Made by a program: the position numbers and the translations under genes. 64,000 nucleotides of DNA from CAWFZT01 sp963820415. Lineage in GTDB: Bacteria; Chloroflexota; Anaerolineae; Anaerolineales; Anaerolineaceae. The notes under the pieces are model-generated. The model ran no database searches. It saw nothing but the letters and a program-made list of their open reading frames with translations, and had not been told where the DNA came from. The DNA lies in the NCBI GenBank assembly GCA_963820415.1, contig CAWFZT010000012.1, forward strand, positions 124,001-188,000, given 5' to 3'. Of the stretch, positions 28,550 through 36,896 are shown piece by piece; within the stretch, counting starts at the first letter, position 1, and every line of letters starts with the position of its first letter.

Positions 28550-29035
28550 CTAACTCGCGGCTCCCTTTGTCGCCGTGTGAATAATCTGGACAGCAAACAA
28601 GATTGCCACCAAGCCACACACTATGCTGACTATACCAATCAGAATCATGTAAGGTCCAATGACTGCATTCAACGCTTCACCTGTTATCCCGGCCTGGAAA
28701 GCCCTCCCACCACTAATGCCAGCCCCGATCATTAGCACTGCCATGAGTGGAACGGTGATGGTCTCTAACCAGAAGACCCAGTTGACCAATCGAGGCCAAG
28801 AGAGTGGGTTCCCCGATACCAGAGGCACCATATAGTATAGAATCCCCATCAGCGACATGGAAATCCAGCCGAGTGTGCCGATGTGAACATGCGCGCCGAC
28901 GATGATGGCAGCTGGCTCGAGTGCAAGAAACTCGTGCACTGGCTGCTGGGCCTGGAGTGCACCTTGCACTGTGACCCAGATGAAGAACAGGGCAGCCGCT
29001 ACGAAGAATTTGGAAAGCCGTTTATTGTCGTTCAT
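28550..29035 (-). CDS. heme-copper oxidase subunit I-like short membrane protein
   Basis: About 161 residues with four spans. The segment GAHVHIGTLGWISMSLMG, followed by ILYYMVPLVSG, resembles the His-bearing spans of cbb3/NorB-type subunit I proteins, but the protein is a third of their length, so it cannot be a complete oxidase. I start at MNDNKRLSKFF because AAGGAGAC precedes it; a 70-residue upstream extension is not protein-like. Short proteins of this kind occur alone in some genomes. A heme-binding or sensing role is a guess. Confidence 0.6.
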   Translation of the reverse strand: MNDNKRLSKFFVAAALFFIWVTVQGALQAQQPVHEFLALEPAAIIVGAHVHIGTLGWISMSLMGILYYMVPLVSGNPLSWPRLVNWVFWLETITVPLMAVLMIGAGISGGRAFQAGITGEALNAVIGPYMILIGIVSIVCGLVAILFAVQIIHTATKGAAS

Positions 29036-29217
29036 TTCTTTTGTCTCCTTTTGCAAAGTTGACCAATATAGAGTCTGTTCCACTCTCCATTTGACACTAG
29101 AGCGCTGCGCCGCCCAACTATAGACGTCAAAAAAAAGATTTGGACATAGTACCTTAAAAAGGGTGGAACGCTTCATCCTTAAGTTAATCCGCAAAAAAAG
29201 CTCGTAGGAGGCGTTCC

Positions 29218-29478
29218 ATGAATAAAATAACCTTTTGCCAGGCAACCGCCAAGCACTTTGAGCAAGGATTGCAATAAGCTTACCCTCGGGGTTACCATCG
29301 CCTGGTTCGAAGAATTACGGTTCTGTTGGCGACCAATCGGCAGGAAGAGTTGGCAGGAATTGCCAGGGTGTGGGGTATAGCTCGATAGACCGTCTGCAAT
29401 TGGATGGCTGTCTTTCTGGATCAGTGGCTGAAGCTCAGGTCTCTTGACCTGTGTCAAAATCATTTTCTTAATCACTAG
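29218..29478 (+). pseudogene. transposase N-terminal relic
   Basis: From an ATG at 29218 with GGAGGC upstream the reading is MNKITFCQATAKHFEQGLQ, stop, AYPRGYHRLVRRITVLLA, then ELAGIARVWGIAR, stop, TVCNWMAVFLDQWLK. The ELAGIARVWGIAR.TV.NW stretch is a helix-turn-helix like those at the start of IS630-type transposases. Two in-frame stops and the missing catalytic part show that it is dead. A GGAACGC/GCGTTCC inverted pair flanks the upstream leader. Confidence 0.6.
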
Positions 29479-29689
29479 AGATCTGGTCAGTATGGTATAA
29501 GGATGGCGTCGGATAACTATAAGTTTCCAATTCCTCAGCCTTGCTCCCATCGCTGATCCAGTGTAAAGTCCAAGTGGCGGCCAGCGCAGTTCCCAGGGTT
29601 AAGAGCAGGAGTACAACTCCACCGAGTCCCGGGGTATTTACCAACCAGTAGAAAAACTGAAAAATCGGCTGTGTCATAGGAAAGGTCAT
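29468..29689 (-). CDS. small one-span membrane protein at the end of the respiratory operon
   Basis: About 73 residues starting MTFPMTQPIFQFFYWLVN, with one span (GVVLLLLTLGTALAATW). The ATG overlaps the stop of the TorD-ferredoxin gene (TAATG), so it is coupled to it. It is likely a small accessory or anchoring subunit of the molybdoenzyme complex. I do not recognise a family. Confidence 0.6.
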   Translation of the reverse strand: MTFPMTQPIFQFFYWLVNTPGLGGVVLLLLTLGTALAATWTLHWISDGSKAEELETYSYPTPSLYHTDQISSD

Positions 29690-30678
29690 TACACGTCCTC
29701 CATTAAGATAAAACGGCATTCCTGGCACAATTCTAACCAGGGGAGATAACCCATTTGCCCCGTAATGTATTCTAATTCAGCCTGGCTGACGGTTGGTCGT
29801 CCACACTTTGGGCAGAGGGCCCGAGGCGAGGAGCGCAACACAACCATCTCTCCAGAAGTCCCAGCGCCAGGGATTAATTTTCGCAACATCAAGACCCGCG
29901 CAGGACAAATTCTCACGCATTTTCCACATCCATTGCAGGACCTACCCGAGTAAAGTAGGACGGTTTTGCTTAAATCTTCATGGATACTCAGGACCCGGCG
30001 GGGACAAACCTGCACACAAAAACCGCATAGACTGCAATTCTCTACTTCTTGCATGACCGGTGTATATAAACCGGTTGTTGGGGCATAGCCGTGATGTAAA
30101 GGTTGCCTGCTACCCATTAACCAATCGGCAAGTAGTTGACCTATCGGCGCATACACCTCATCCCCGCACTCCGCCAAGGCACGTCCAAGGGCGGGCAGCC
30201 ACTGACCGGCGTGTGTCTTAATAAAATTCTGTTCGATCTCTACCCATGTACCGCTCAACTGGTCAGCATTGACTTGTTGATTTGCGACATAGGCCAGGAA
30301 AGCCAGTTCTAAGGAGACATGATCGGGCAGTTCAGCCTCCTCAATTACGAGACCGGCTGTGCGATAAATTCCTTCAACGTCCATTGTTTCTGAACCAAAC
30401 AACTGGCCACTGCGGTAAAGTGATTCATGTAACCAGAATCGGGGACGTCCAGGGCCTGAAAACAGGGCATTGTATCGTTCCTGGCGAATGGCAATCGGTT
30501 CTGGAGAAATCCCCTCCATTTTTTCTAGAGCTAGCCGGGCATTTATTAAGTCGAGGGCCAGGTCTGTGGCAATTGAATACAGCGGCCACTGGCTTCCTGA
30601 AAGAGCCAGCCAATCTGGAGGATCCGAGAACACCTCCGCAAGAGCGCCGTAAAGTTCAGACCGCAGAGTTCTGGTCAT
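29689..30678 (-). CDS. TorD-like chaperone fused to a 2[4Fe-4S] ferredoxin and a zinc-ribbon-like tail
   Basis: A 329-residue protein in three parts. Residues 1-200 look like a TorD/DmsD chaperone that guides molybdoenzyme maturation (YNALFSGPGRPRFWLHESLYRSG, LPDHVSLELAFLAYV). Residues about 214-265 are a ferredoxin with two clusters (CSLCGFCVQVCP and CNGCGKCVRICP). The tail has CPKCG and CQEC, a probable metal ribbon. The start lies inside the end of the slipin gene, a 23-base overlap. The fused ferredoxin suggests the chaperone also handles electrons or cluster delivery. The fusion is unusual to me. Confidence 0.8.
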   Translation of the reverse strand: MTRTLRSELYGALAEVFSDPPDWLALSGSQWPLYSIATDLALDLINARLALEKMEGISPEPIAIRQERYNALFSGPGRPRFWLHESLYRSGQLFGSETMDVEGIYRTAGLVIEEAELPDHVSLELAFLAYVANQQVNADQLSGTWVEIEQNFIKTHAGQWLPALGRALAECGDEVYAPIGQLLADWLMGSRQPLHHGYAPTTGLYTPVMQEVENCSLCGFCVQVCPRRVLSIHEDLSKTVLLYSGRSCNGCGKCVRICPARVLMLRKLIPGAGTSGEMVVLRSSPRALCPKCGRPTVSQAELEYITGQMGYLPWLELCQECRFILMEDV

Positions 30679-31432
30679 CCGATTTTAATGCATGGGCAAA
30701 CTGGCGCACAATATCTAGAGGGATGGGTAGGATGGTTGCGTTCTTCTCTCCTGCCATTTCTACCAGGGTTTGCAAGTAGCGAAGTTGTATACTAACGGGT
30801 GAAGCTGCCAGTTGTTCACCCGCCTGGGCCAACGCAATTGAAGCAATCCGCTCTCCATCCGCATGGATGATCTTTGCCCGTTTTTCACGCTCTGCCTCAG
30901 CCTGTCGCGACATAACCCTTTGAAGGGATTCAGGCAGCAAAACGTCCTTGATTTCAACAATATTAGCTTTTACCCCCCAGGGTTCGGTCTGGGCGTCGAT
31001 AATATCACGCAGGCGCTGATTGATGCGGTCGCGATGCGATAAAAGTTCATCTAGCTCAGATTGACCCAGCACACTTCGCAGGGTGGTTTGGGCGATCTGG
31101 CTGGTGGCTTTGCTGTAGCTCTGAACTTTAACAATCGTATTGGTCGCATTCAGCGGTTGAAAGTATATAACTGCATCCACCTGGACCGTCACGTTATCAC
31201 TGGTAATCACTTCTTGTGGCTCAACCACCAGCGTCTCTACCCGCATATCGACTTTAATCATCTTGTCAATGTAAGGAATGATTATTCTAAGTCCTGGCCC
31301 ACGTTCACCTACCAGCCGGCCAAAGCGAAATACAACTCCTTTTTGGTATTGCCAGATGATCTTCATGGCTGGCAGGACCAGGGCGAAGAAAATCACCAAC
31401 GAAACGACGACGATCAAAAATTGGCTGGGCAT
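30656..31432 (-). CDS. SPFH/band 7 protein (slipin/stomatin-like)
   Basis: A 258-residue membrane-associated scaffold protein. One N-terminal span (FLIVVVSLVIFFALVLP) is followed by the SPFH domain: GVVFRFGRLVGERGPGLRII, VDMRVETLVVEPQEVITSDN and LLSHRDRINQRLRDIIDAQT. A coiled coil follows (RQAEAEREKRAKIIHADGER). GAAGGAG precedes the ATG. It stands between the NrfD-type subunit and the TorD fusion. Slipins often pair with an NfeD protease, which is absent here; this one may organise the respiratory complex in the membrane. Confidence 0.88.
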   Translation of the reverse strand: MPSQFLIVVVSLVIFFALVLPAMKIIWQYQKGVVFRFGRLVGERGPGLRIIIPYIDKMIKVDMRVETLVVEPQEVITSDNVTVQVDAVIYFQPLNATNTIVKVQSYSKATSQIAQTTLRSVLGQSELDELLSHRDRINQRLRDIIDAQTEPWGVKANIVEIKDVLLPESLQRVMSRQAEAEREKRAKIIHADGERIASIALAQAGEQLAASPVSIQLRYLQTLVEMAGEKNATILPIPLDIVRQFAHALKSDDQNSAV

Positions 31433-31444
31433 ACCTTTTCTCCT

Positions 31445-33025
31445 TCAACGTTTATATCCCCGGGCACGTAGTGACCGGGTTTGAATGGGTTTAGGTGCGG
31501 GAATTTCAATTCTTGACTGGGCCGAATCGATGACGCGACCTTCATTAACTTCCCAAATGGATACTGCAGGAAATAATTTGAAGAATATCAAAAAAAGCAG
31601 TCCAAGTACGGCTAACGATGACATGGTGAGGGAAATTTCAACAATAGTGGGTTGGTAATTAAGGTACGGGATGAGTCTCGGTTGAGTGATAGTGGGGATG
31701 ATGATATTCCAACGTTCCAGCCACATCCCGAACACCACACATGCGCCAGCGATGACCGATGTGGCTGCCACATGGCGCTTCAACCAAAAGCTAATGCTCA
31801 GTCCAGCGCTTAACAAGAGCAGGCCGACCAAAACCCAGGCCAAAGTGGTTGTCTTAGGAAATGATAAATCCGCCTGAAAGGGGGTGAGTTTCGGAAAAAG
31901 AATGATTGCTCCTAATACCGCCGCTGTCCCGGCTGAAGCGGCCGAAAATTGGGGGCGGAAAATAAATATCTTTTGTATTCCAGAGGGGAGGAGTTTTGGA
32001 ACGACCATGATAAAGGAGGCAATAACCATGAGCGCAACCATGCCCCAGAAGCTTAAGGCAAAATCGCCCCATAGTTTACTGGCCAGGACAGGAAATTCCA
32101 GACTTTCCTGTTCAGCCGCCAGGGTAAGATTTTCTGTATAAGTAAAATAAAACCACAAGGCGCTCATAACGATAAATAGCCATCCCAGCAGGTGATAATG
32201 TTTTTCCTCGATGTATTTCTCTAAATGGAGCACCTGGCTGACCAGGGTCATAACCATAAACAGCATCCCGATGCCAGAAAAAATTGCTCCGACCACGAAG
32301 TAAGGTCCCAGGATGGTGGATTTCCAGCCTGGCTGCAAGGTGGTTGAGAAGACCCAGGAGGTGATGGTGTGCAAGGATACACCAATCGGGATGATCAGAA
32401 CCGAAATAGTATTTATCGCTTTTTCCAACCGCTTCCACTGAGTAAGGTTACCCTTCCAGCCCAGGGAAAGCCTCGTATACAGGAATTTCTGCCAGACCTG
32501 CGCATTGGCTGGAAGGTTATCGCGGAGTAAGGCGATATCAGGTAGAAGTTGGAGGTAAAGGGCGAATATACTGGTGAGAATATAGATGGTCAGCGAATTG
32601 GCGTCCCACAGGAGCGGAGATTGCAACCGCCCATAGATGATAATGTTTGCTAATCTATCGGGGTGGCCGATATCAAAAAGGAGTTGTAAAGAGGCTACCA
32701 GAAGACCGAAAACGGTCAATGATTCGGCAATCCGTGTGATTGGCCGGCGCCATTCCGCCCGGGTTAGCTGCAATGCGGCTGAAATTAAAGTGCCAGACAT
32801 ACTGACCCCAATCAAGAACACGAAATTTACCATGTAAATGCCCCAGTAAACCGGTCGATCCATTCCAGTTTCTCCCAAGCCGTAAAATAGCTGGCGAAAA
32901 TACATGATGGCTCCCCAACCGATGATTCCCAGGAGTATGGCGGCTGCCAGCCAAAAACGTTTACCGGGCAAGGCATAGATTGGATCCAACAGTCTGGCTT
33001 TGTCTTGAGGGTCTGCTTTGAGCAT
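31445..33025 (-). CDS. NrfD/PsrC-type quinol-interacting membrane subunit
   Basis: A 526-residue protein with about ten membrane spans. It starts MLKADPQDKARLLDPIYALPG and has ITSWVFSTTLQPGWKSTILGPYF-like segments, RPVYWGIYMVNFVFLIGVSM and HPDRLANIIIYGRLQSPLLW, which are hallmarks of NrfD/PsrC/ActC proteins. It exchanges electrons with menaquinone and pairs with the FeS protein encoded directly upstream (5-base gap). The C-terminus (about 60 residues) is a basic soluble tail. It is the membrane part of the molybdoenzyme complex. Confidence 0.9.
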   Translation of the reverse strand: MLKADPQDKARLLDPIYALPGKRFWLAAAILLGIIGWGAIMYFRQLFYGLGETGMDRPVYWGIYMVNFVFLIGVSMSGTLISAALQLTRAEWRRPITRIAESLTVFGLLVASLQLLFDIGHPDRLANIIIYGRLQSPLLWDANSLTIYILTSIFALYLQLLPDIALLRDNLPANAQVWQKFLYTRLSLGWKGNLTQWKRLEKAINTISVLIIPIGVSLHTITSWVFSTTLQPGWKSTILGPYFVVGAIFSGIGMLFMVMTLVSQVLHLEKYIEEKHYHLLGWLFIVMSALWFYFTYTENLTLAAEQESLEFPVLASKLWGDFALSFWGMVALMVIASFIMVVPKLLPSGIQKIFIFRPQFSAASAGTAAVLGAIILFPKLTPFQADLSFPKTTTLAWVLVGLLLLSAGLSISFWLKRHVAATSVIAGACVVFGMWLERWNIIIPTITQPRLIPYLNYQPTIVEISLTMSSLAVLGLLFLIFFKLFPAVSIWEVNEGRVIDSAQSRIEIPAPKPIQTRSLRARGYKR

Positions 33026-33030
33026 GGTAC

Positions 33031-33759
33031 TTAGCCTTCCCTTAAATAAATCACCTGGGGACGGGTGCCGGCTTCTTCCAGCAGAAGAAAGGCGCGTTCG
33101 CTTTTTTGGAGTTGAGAAACCGAGCTGGATGGATTGTCCAGATCGCCAAAAAAGCGCGCTTTTCCTGGGCAGGTCTGGACACAGGCGGGGATATATTCAT
33201 CCGCCCGGAAGCTCCTTTTCTCTGCATCTGCCTGGGCATGGGCTTTTTTGAGGCGCTGCAGGCAGAACGTACATTTTTCTACCACCCCTTTGGGCCGAAT
33301 CGAAGGGCCTTCCAGGTCACCCGCCCCCTCAATCCTGTCCGGGTTGAGATGTTCAGCTAGAGAGCCTTCCCATTGCGGAGCATACCAGTTGAAGTAGCGC
33401 ACCCCATAGGGGCAGGCCACCGTGCACAGGCGGCAGCCAATGCAACGCTGATAATTTACCCGCACGAGGCCTTCTTCATCCTTATAGGTGGCCTGGACAG
33501 GGCATACCTTGATACAGGCGGGATTCTCGCAGTGCATGCAAGGGCGCGAGATATACCGGGTGGTCACATTGGGATATACTCCAGTATTTTCAGCGGGGTT
33601 GACCGGTATTGGAAAAACATCATTCCACCGAATAGCCCGGCCTTTAACCGCTTCACCGGGGTTCACCGCCGGGGTGTTATTCTCAAAACGGCAAGCCACA
33701 CTGCAACCCTGGCAAGCAACGCATTTATCCAGATCAATCACCATTCCCCAACGCGGCAT
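33031..33759 (-). CDS. four-cluster [4Fe-4S] electron-transfer subunit (PsrB/DmsB type)
   Basis: A 242-residue ferredoxin-like protein that wires the molybdenum subunit to the membrane subunit. Four cysteine groups are visible: CVACQGCSVACRF near residue 14, CMHCENPACIKVCP near 75, CIGCRLCTVACPYG near 107 and CTFCLQR with CVQTCPGKARFFGDL toward the C-terminus. GAGGAAAC precedes the ATG. No signal peptide is seen, as expected for a subunit exported with its partner. It lies between the catalytic subunit and the NrfD gene. Confidence 0.92.
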   Translation of the reverse strand: MPRWGMVIDLDKCVACQGCSVACRFENNTPAVNPGEAVKGRAIRWNDVFPIPVNPAENTGVYPNVTTRYISRPCMHCENPACIKVCPVQATYKDEEGLVRVNYQRCIGCRLCTVACPYGVRYFNWYAPQWEGSLAEHLNPDRIEGAGDLEGPSIRPKGVVEKCTFCLQRLKKAHAQADAEKRSFRADEYIPACVQTCPGKARFFGDLDNPSSSVSQLQKSERAFLLLEEAGTRPQVIYLREG

Positions 33760-33845
33760 AGGTTTCCTCGATTTATAGACTATAAATATCGATAGGGTCT
33801 AAACATGAAGCTCTGTTAGACTCTGCCATTCAATCCCTACAATTA

Positions 33846-36234
33846 TTAAGCTCGGTACACTTTTACCCGGGTATTGCTGAATTCTGCCAACCCGGCCGCT
33901 GGCTCGCTGGCTGGGTTGAGCAATTCCATCCCATTTACCCCACGGCCTTTTGCCCAACGACCGACAGCAGTATGCCCCTGGTTGTAGGGAAGGTTGACGA
34001 CATCCGGTCGCAGACCTTTGACCAGACGAACTTTGGTTTTAACCTTGCCGAATGGGCTCTCTACCCATACAAGATCTTTATCCTGCAATCCGTGACTGGT
34101 TAATGCCTCCGGGCTCATTTCCAGCCAACTGTCCCAGGTTTCCCCGACTGTCATCCCGCTGATCTCTTGCAGGGTAGGCAGATTAGCGGCGGCGCTGTTT
34201 GAGCCAAGGCTCATCAAAGTGAAGACGTTGAGGACGAAGGGATAATCCTCCGTTTTACCGCTAAAAGGAACCGGTTCATAATGCGGGATGCAGACAGCGT
34301 CACCGGTTTGGGAAATACCCAGAAGCTTTCAACTGGACAGGGTTGAAATTCTCGAGAAGCGAATGCAATTCACGGCTGTAAAAGTCAAAACGACCATCCG
34401 CCGGTGAGAAACGCCGGTCGCGGCCAATTACCTCACTTACCCAGCGATTACTCCCACGCAGGGTAAAGTGATACCCGGGGGTCATCCAGACCCCCAATTC
34501 CTTCAAAGTTTTCCAATCCGTGCCGACATCTTGTAAACGGTACTGTAAGACTTCCTCGTAGGTTTTCCAGGGGAATGCTTCTTTTACTGGACCACCCATC
34601 GCATCGGCCAGCTTCAGGAAGAAATCGCCTACATTCTGAGTATCCAACCTGGGTGGGATTGCGGGCTGGCGTAAAGCGATGCCTGGATAACCCAGTCCCT
34701 CAATGTAATCGTCTTCATACCGCTCCAGGAAAGTCGGCTCCGGAAGTACCAGGTCGGCGTATTGCGCGCTTTCATCCATGAAGGAAGAAAAGGATATGAT
34801 CAGGGGAATTTTATCAAAGGCTTTAACAAAACGTTTCCCACCGGGCACTTCATAGACCGGATTGGCATCATACAGGAAAAGCACTTCAACGGGAGCGCCT
34901 GCTAATATTCGGTCAGCGACAGCCTGGTAGGCGTGGTGCGAGAGTGGGAATTGGGTTCCGGCCCCGTCAACCCGTTCAGCTTTCCGGCCTTGCTCGGCGA
35001 TCGTATCCATATTAAGAGCAGGCCAGGCGGGGGTAGTAGGATAGCGCTGGGTCATCACGCCCCCAATCGCTTCAATGCTGCCCACCAGCGCGTTAAGGAT
35101 CTGCACAGCCATGGCTGTATAAATTCCACCGATAGTCCCATTTAGCAAACCGCCTTTAGCCGGTAAGATCGCCAGGCCCGGTTTATTCTGGGCGAACTCG
35201 CCTGCCAGCCGGGAGATGGTGGTGGCGGGCACTCCGGTAATCTTCTCTACCTGGGAAGGATTGTAGTGCTCTAAAACGTATGATTTAAACCCGGTATGTA
35301 AATTACCCGTTTCGTCATTAAAATCTTCAAAACCAAACCCATAATTGTTGACAAAATCGGAGTCGAACATTCCCGATTGGATAATCACATTGGCTATCCC
35401 CAACGCCAAAGCAGAATCTGTACCTGGAATAATCGGGATCCATTCATCCGCTTTGGCGCCAGTGACCCCCTGCCGCGGGTCGATGACTACCAGTTTTCCA
35501 CGTGTGGCCCGTCCGCGCCGCATTGTCGAGTATCCCATGATTGTGCGAACGGGTACCCGGCCGGCTTCCAGCAGGCTGGCTCCAAAGGAAATCAAGTAAT
35601 TGGTGTTTTCAAGATCATACGCGGGTAAATCATATATTCCCTGGGTGAAGGAGTTGCCAAGTTTTGCTGCCTCAGTGTTGAGCGACTCTCGTGAGATCAG
35701 GTTAGGAGAGCCAACGGCTTGCATGAAGCGTTCGAAAAAAGAGCGCAACTGCCCGCGCGTTTCACCATACATGAATACCGCTCGTTCAGGGTGACCGGTG
35801 CTACGCAGCGTATTTAGTTTTTGGGCAACCGGTTGAGTGGCTTCATCCCAGGTGACCGGTTGCCAATTGCCAGAACCCCGCTCGCCAACCCGCCGGATTG
35901 GCCCGCTGAGCCGGTCGGGATTATACAGCAACTCAGGAGCAGCCTGTCCTTTCGGGCAAAGGGTCCCTAAATTAACCGGATGCATCGGATTGCCTTCGAG
36001 CTTGACGACATGCCCCCCCGCAACCCGAGCAAGGGTACCACACCCACCGGAGCACAACAAACACACTCCAGGCACGATCAAGTCATTGGCGGAAGTCTCG
36101 AGAGTTGAAGCGGCTGCAACTGGATTAGTTCCCTGAGAGCCTAACAGGGCCTGCAGGCATCCTACTGTGGCGGCGCCGCCGATTGTAATAGAAGCCAGCT
36201 TCAAAAATTGGCGTCGGGATACCTGATATCCCAT
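33846..36234 (-). CDS. molybdopterin oxidoreductase catalytic subunit (PsrA/CISM family), frameshifted near 34310
   Basis: The main frame (36234-34300, 644 residues) starts with a Tat-type signal (SRRQFLKLASITIGG) and has the [4Fe-4S] motif CLLCSGGCGTLARV...CPKGQ, followed by the molybdopterin domains (YGETRGQLRSFFERFMQAVG, LVVIDPRQGVTGAKADEW, LVLPEPTFLERYEDDYIEG). The guanine-dinucleotide-binding C-terminal domain (LEMSPEALTSHGLQDKDLVW, LPYNQGHTAVGRWAKG) is in another frame ending at 33846. One extra base near 34310-34322 explains the break, probably in GGG. In the position where many relatives have the Mo-ligand Cys (after SPNL) I read SRESLNTE, so the metal ligand is uncertain. Substrate unknown. 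Confidence 0.87.
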
Positions 36235-36827
36235 CAGTTTCCCTCGCTTTCTGTTTGAGCATGGGCAGGCTTGCCATGCAATTGAGCAGGAGCGAGAGGG
36301 TAAGAATTTGGAGGCAGCGGGATGGTACTGTCTCCAAGGCGGGTCACAAAATTTACCAGCGCGTCCACCTGTGCATCGGTCAACTGACCCTTGAATCCCG
36401 GCATCCCCAGGGGCTGGATACCCTTGAGGAGATAAGATCGGATAGCAGTTGCAGAAATGCCGGTGCCTGCCAGACCGATTGCCGAAGAGCCTTCCCCCTT
36501 GGCCCCGTGGCAGCCAGCACAGGCGATCCCATATAATTCATAGCCATCCTGTACATCCGGGGCGAGAAGCACGATTGGAAGAGGTGGAAGCTGAACTGGT
36601 TTACCGCGCGCGGCCCATAACAACCCGCGCAGAGTGCGCGGCCCACCTCCGCCTGGGTTTACATGGCATACCCCACAACTCTCCCCGGTCAGGGTGGCGT
36701 ATTCTGGTAGGGCTTTTACCGGGTGGGTTTCAACCAGTAAAAAAACCATTAACACGACAAAAATCAGACCGGTAAAGATAACTGTAAGGCGAATCGGTAA
36801 GGATTGTTTGGCGAAAAAAAACTTCAT
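36234..36827 (-). CDS. diheme c-type cytochrome
   Basis: About 197 residues. An N-terminal membrane span (TVIFTGLIFVVLMVFLL) acts as signal or anchor. Two heme-binding motifs are seen, CGVCH near residue 52 and CAGCH near residue 103, with the class I ending GMPGFKGQLTDAQVDALVNFV supplying a Met ligand. Its stop overlaps the ATG of the catalytic subunit, so the two are coupled. It probably carries electrons between the decaheme protein and the molybdoenzyme or NrfD subunit outside the membrane. I use the ATG at 36827; a TTG seven codons upstream is possible. Confidence 0.88.
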   Translation of the reverse strand: MKFFFAKQSLPIRLTVIFTGLIFVVLMVFLLVETHPVKALPEYATLTGESCGVCHVNPGGGGPRTLRGLLWAARGKPVQLPPLPIVLLAPDVQDGYELYGIACAGCHGAKGEGSSAIGLAGTGISATAIRSYLLKGIQPLGMPGFKGQLTDAQVDALVNFVTRLGDSTIPLPPNSYPLAPAQLHGKPAHAQTESEGN

Positions 36828-36896
36828 ACCTGTTCCGTTGGGTATCAACCTGCCTCTTCCAGGTGAAGAAGAAAAAGGTTGAATTTTATCGAAGGT

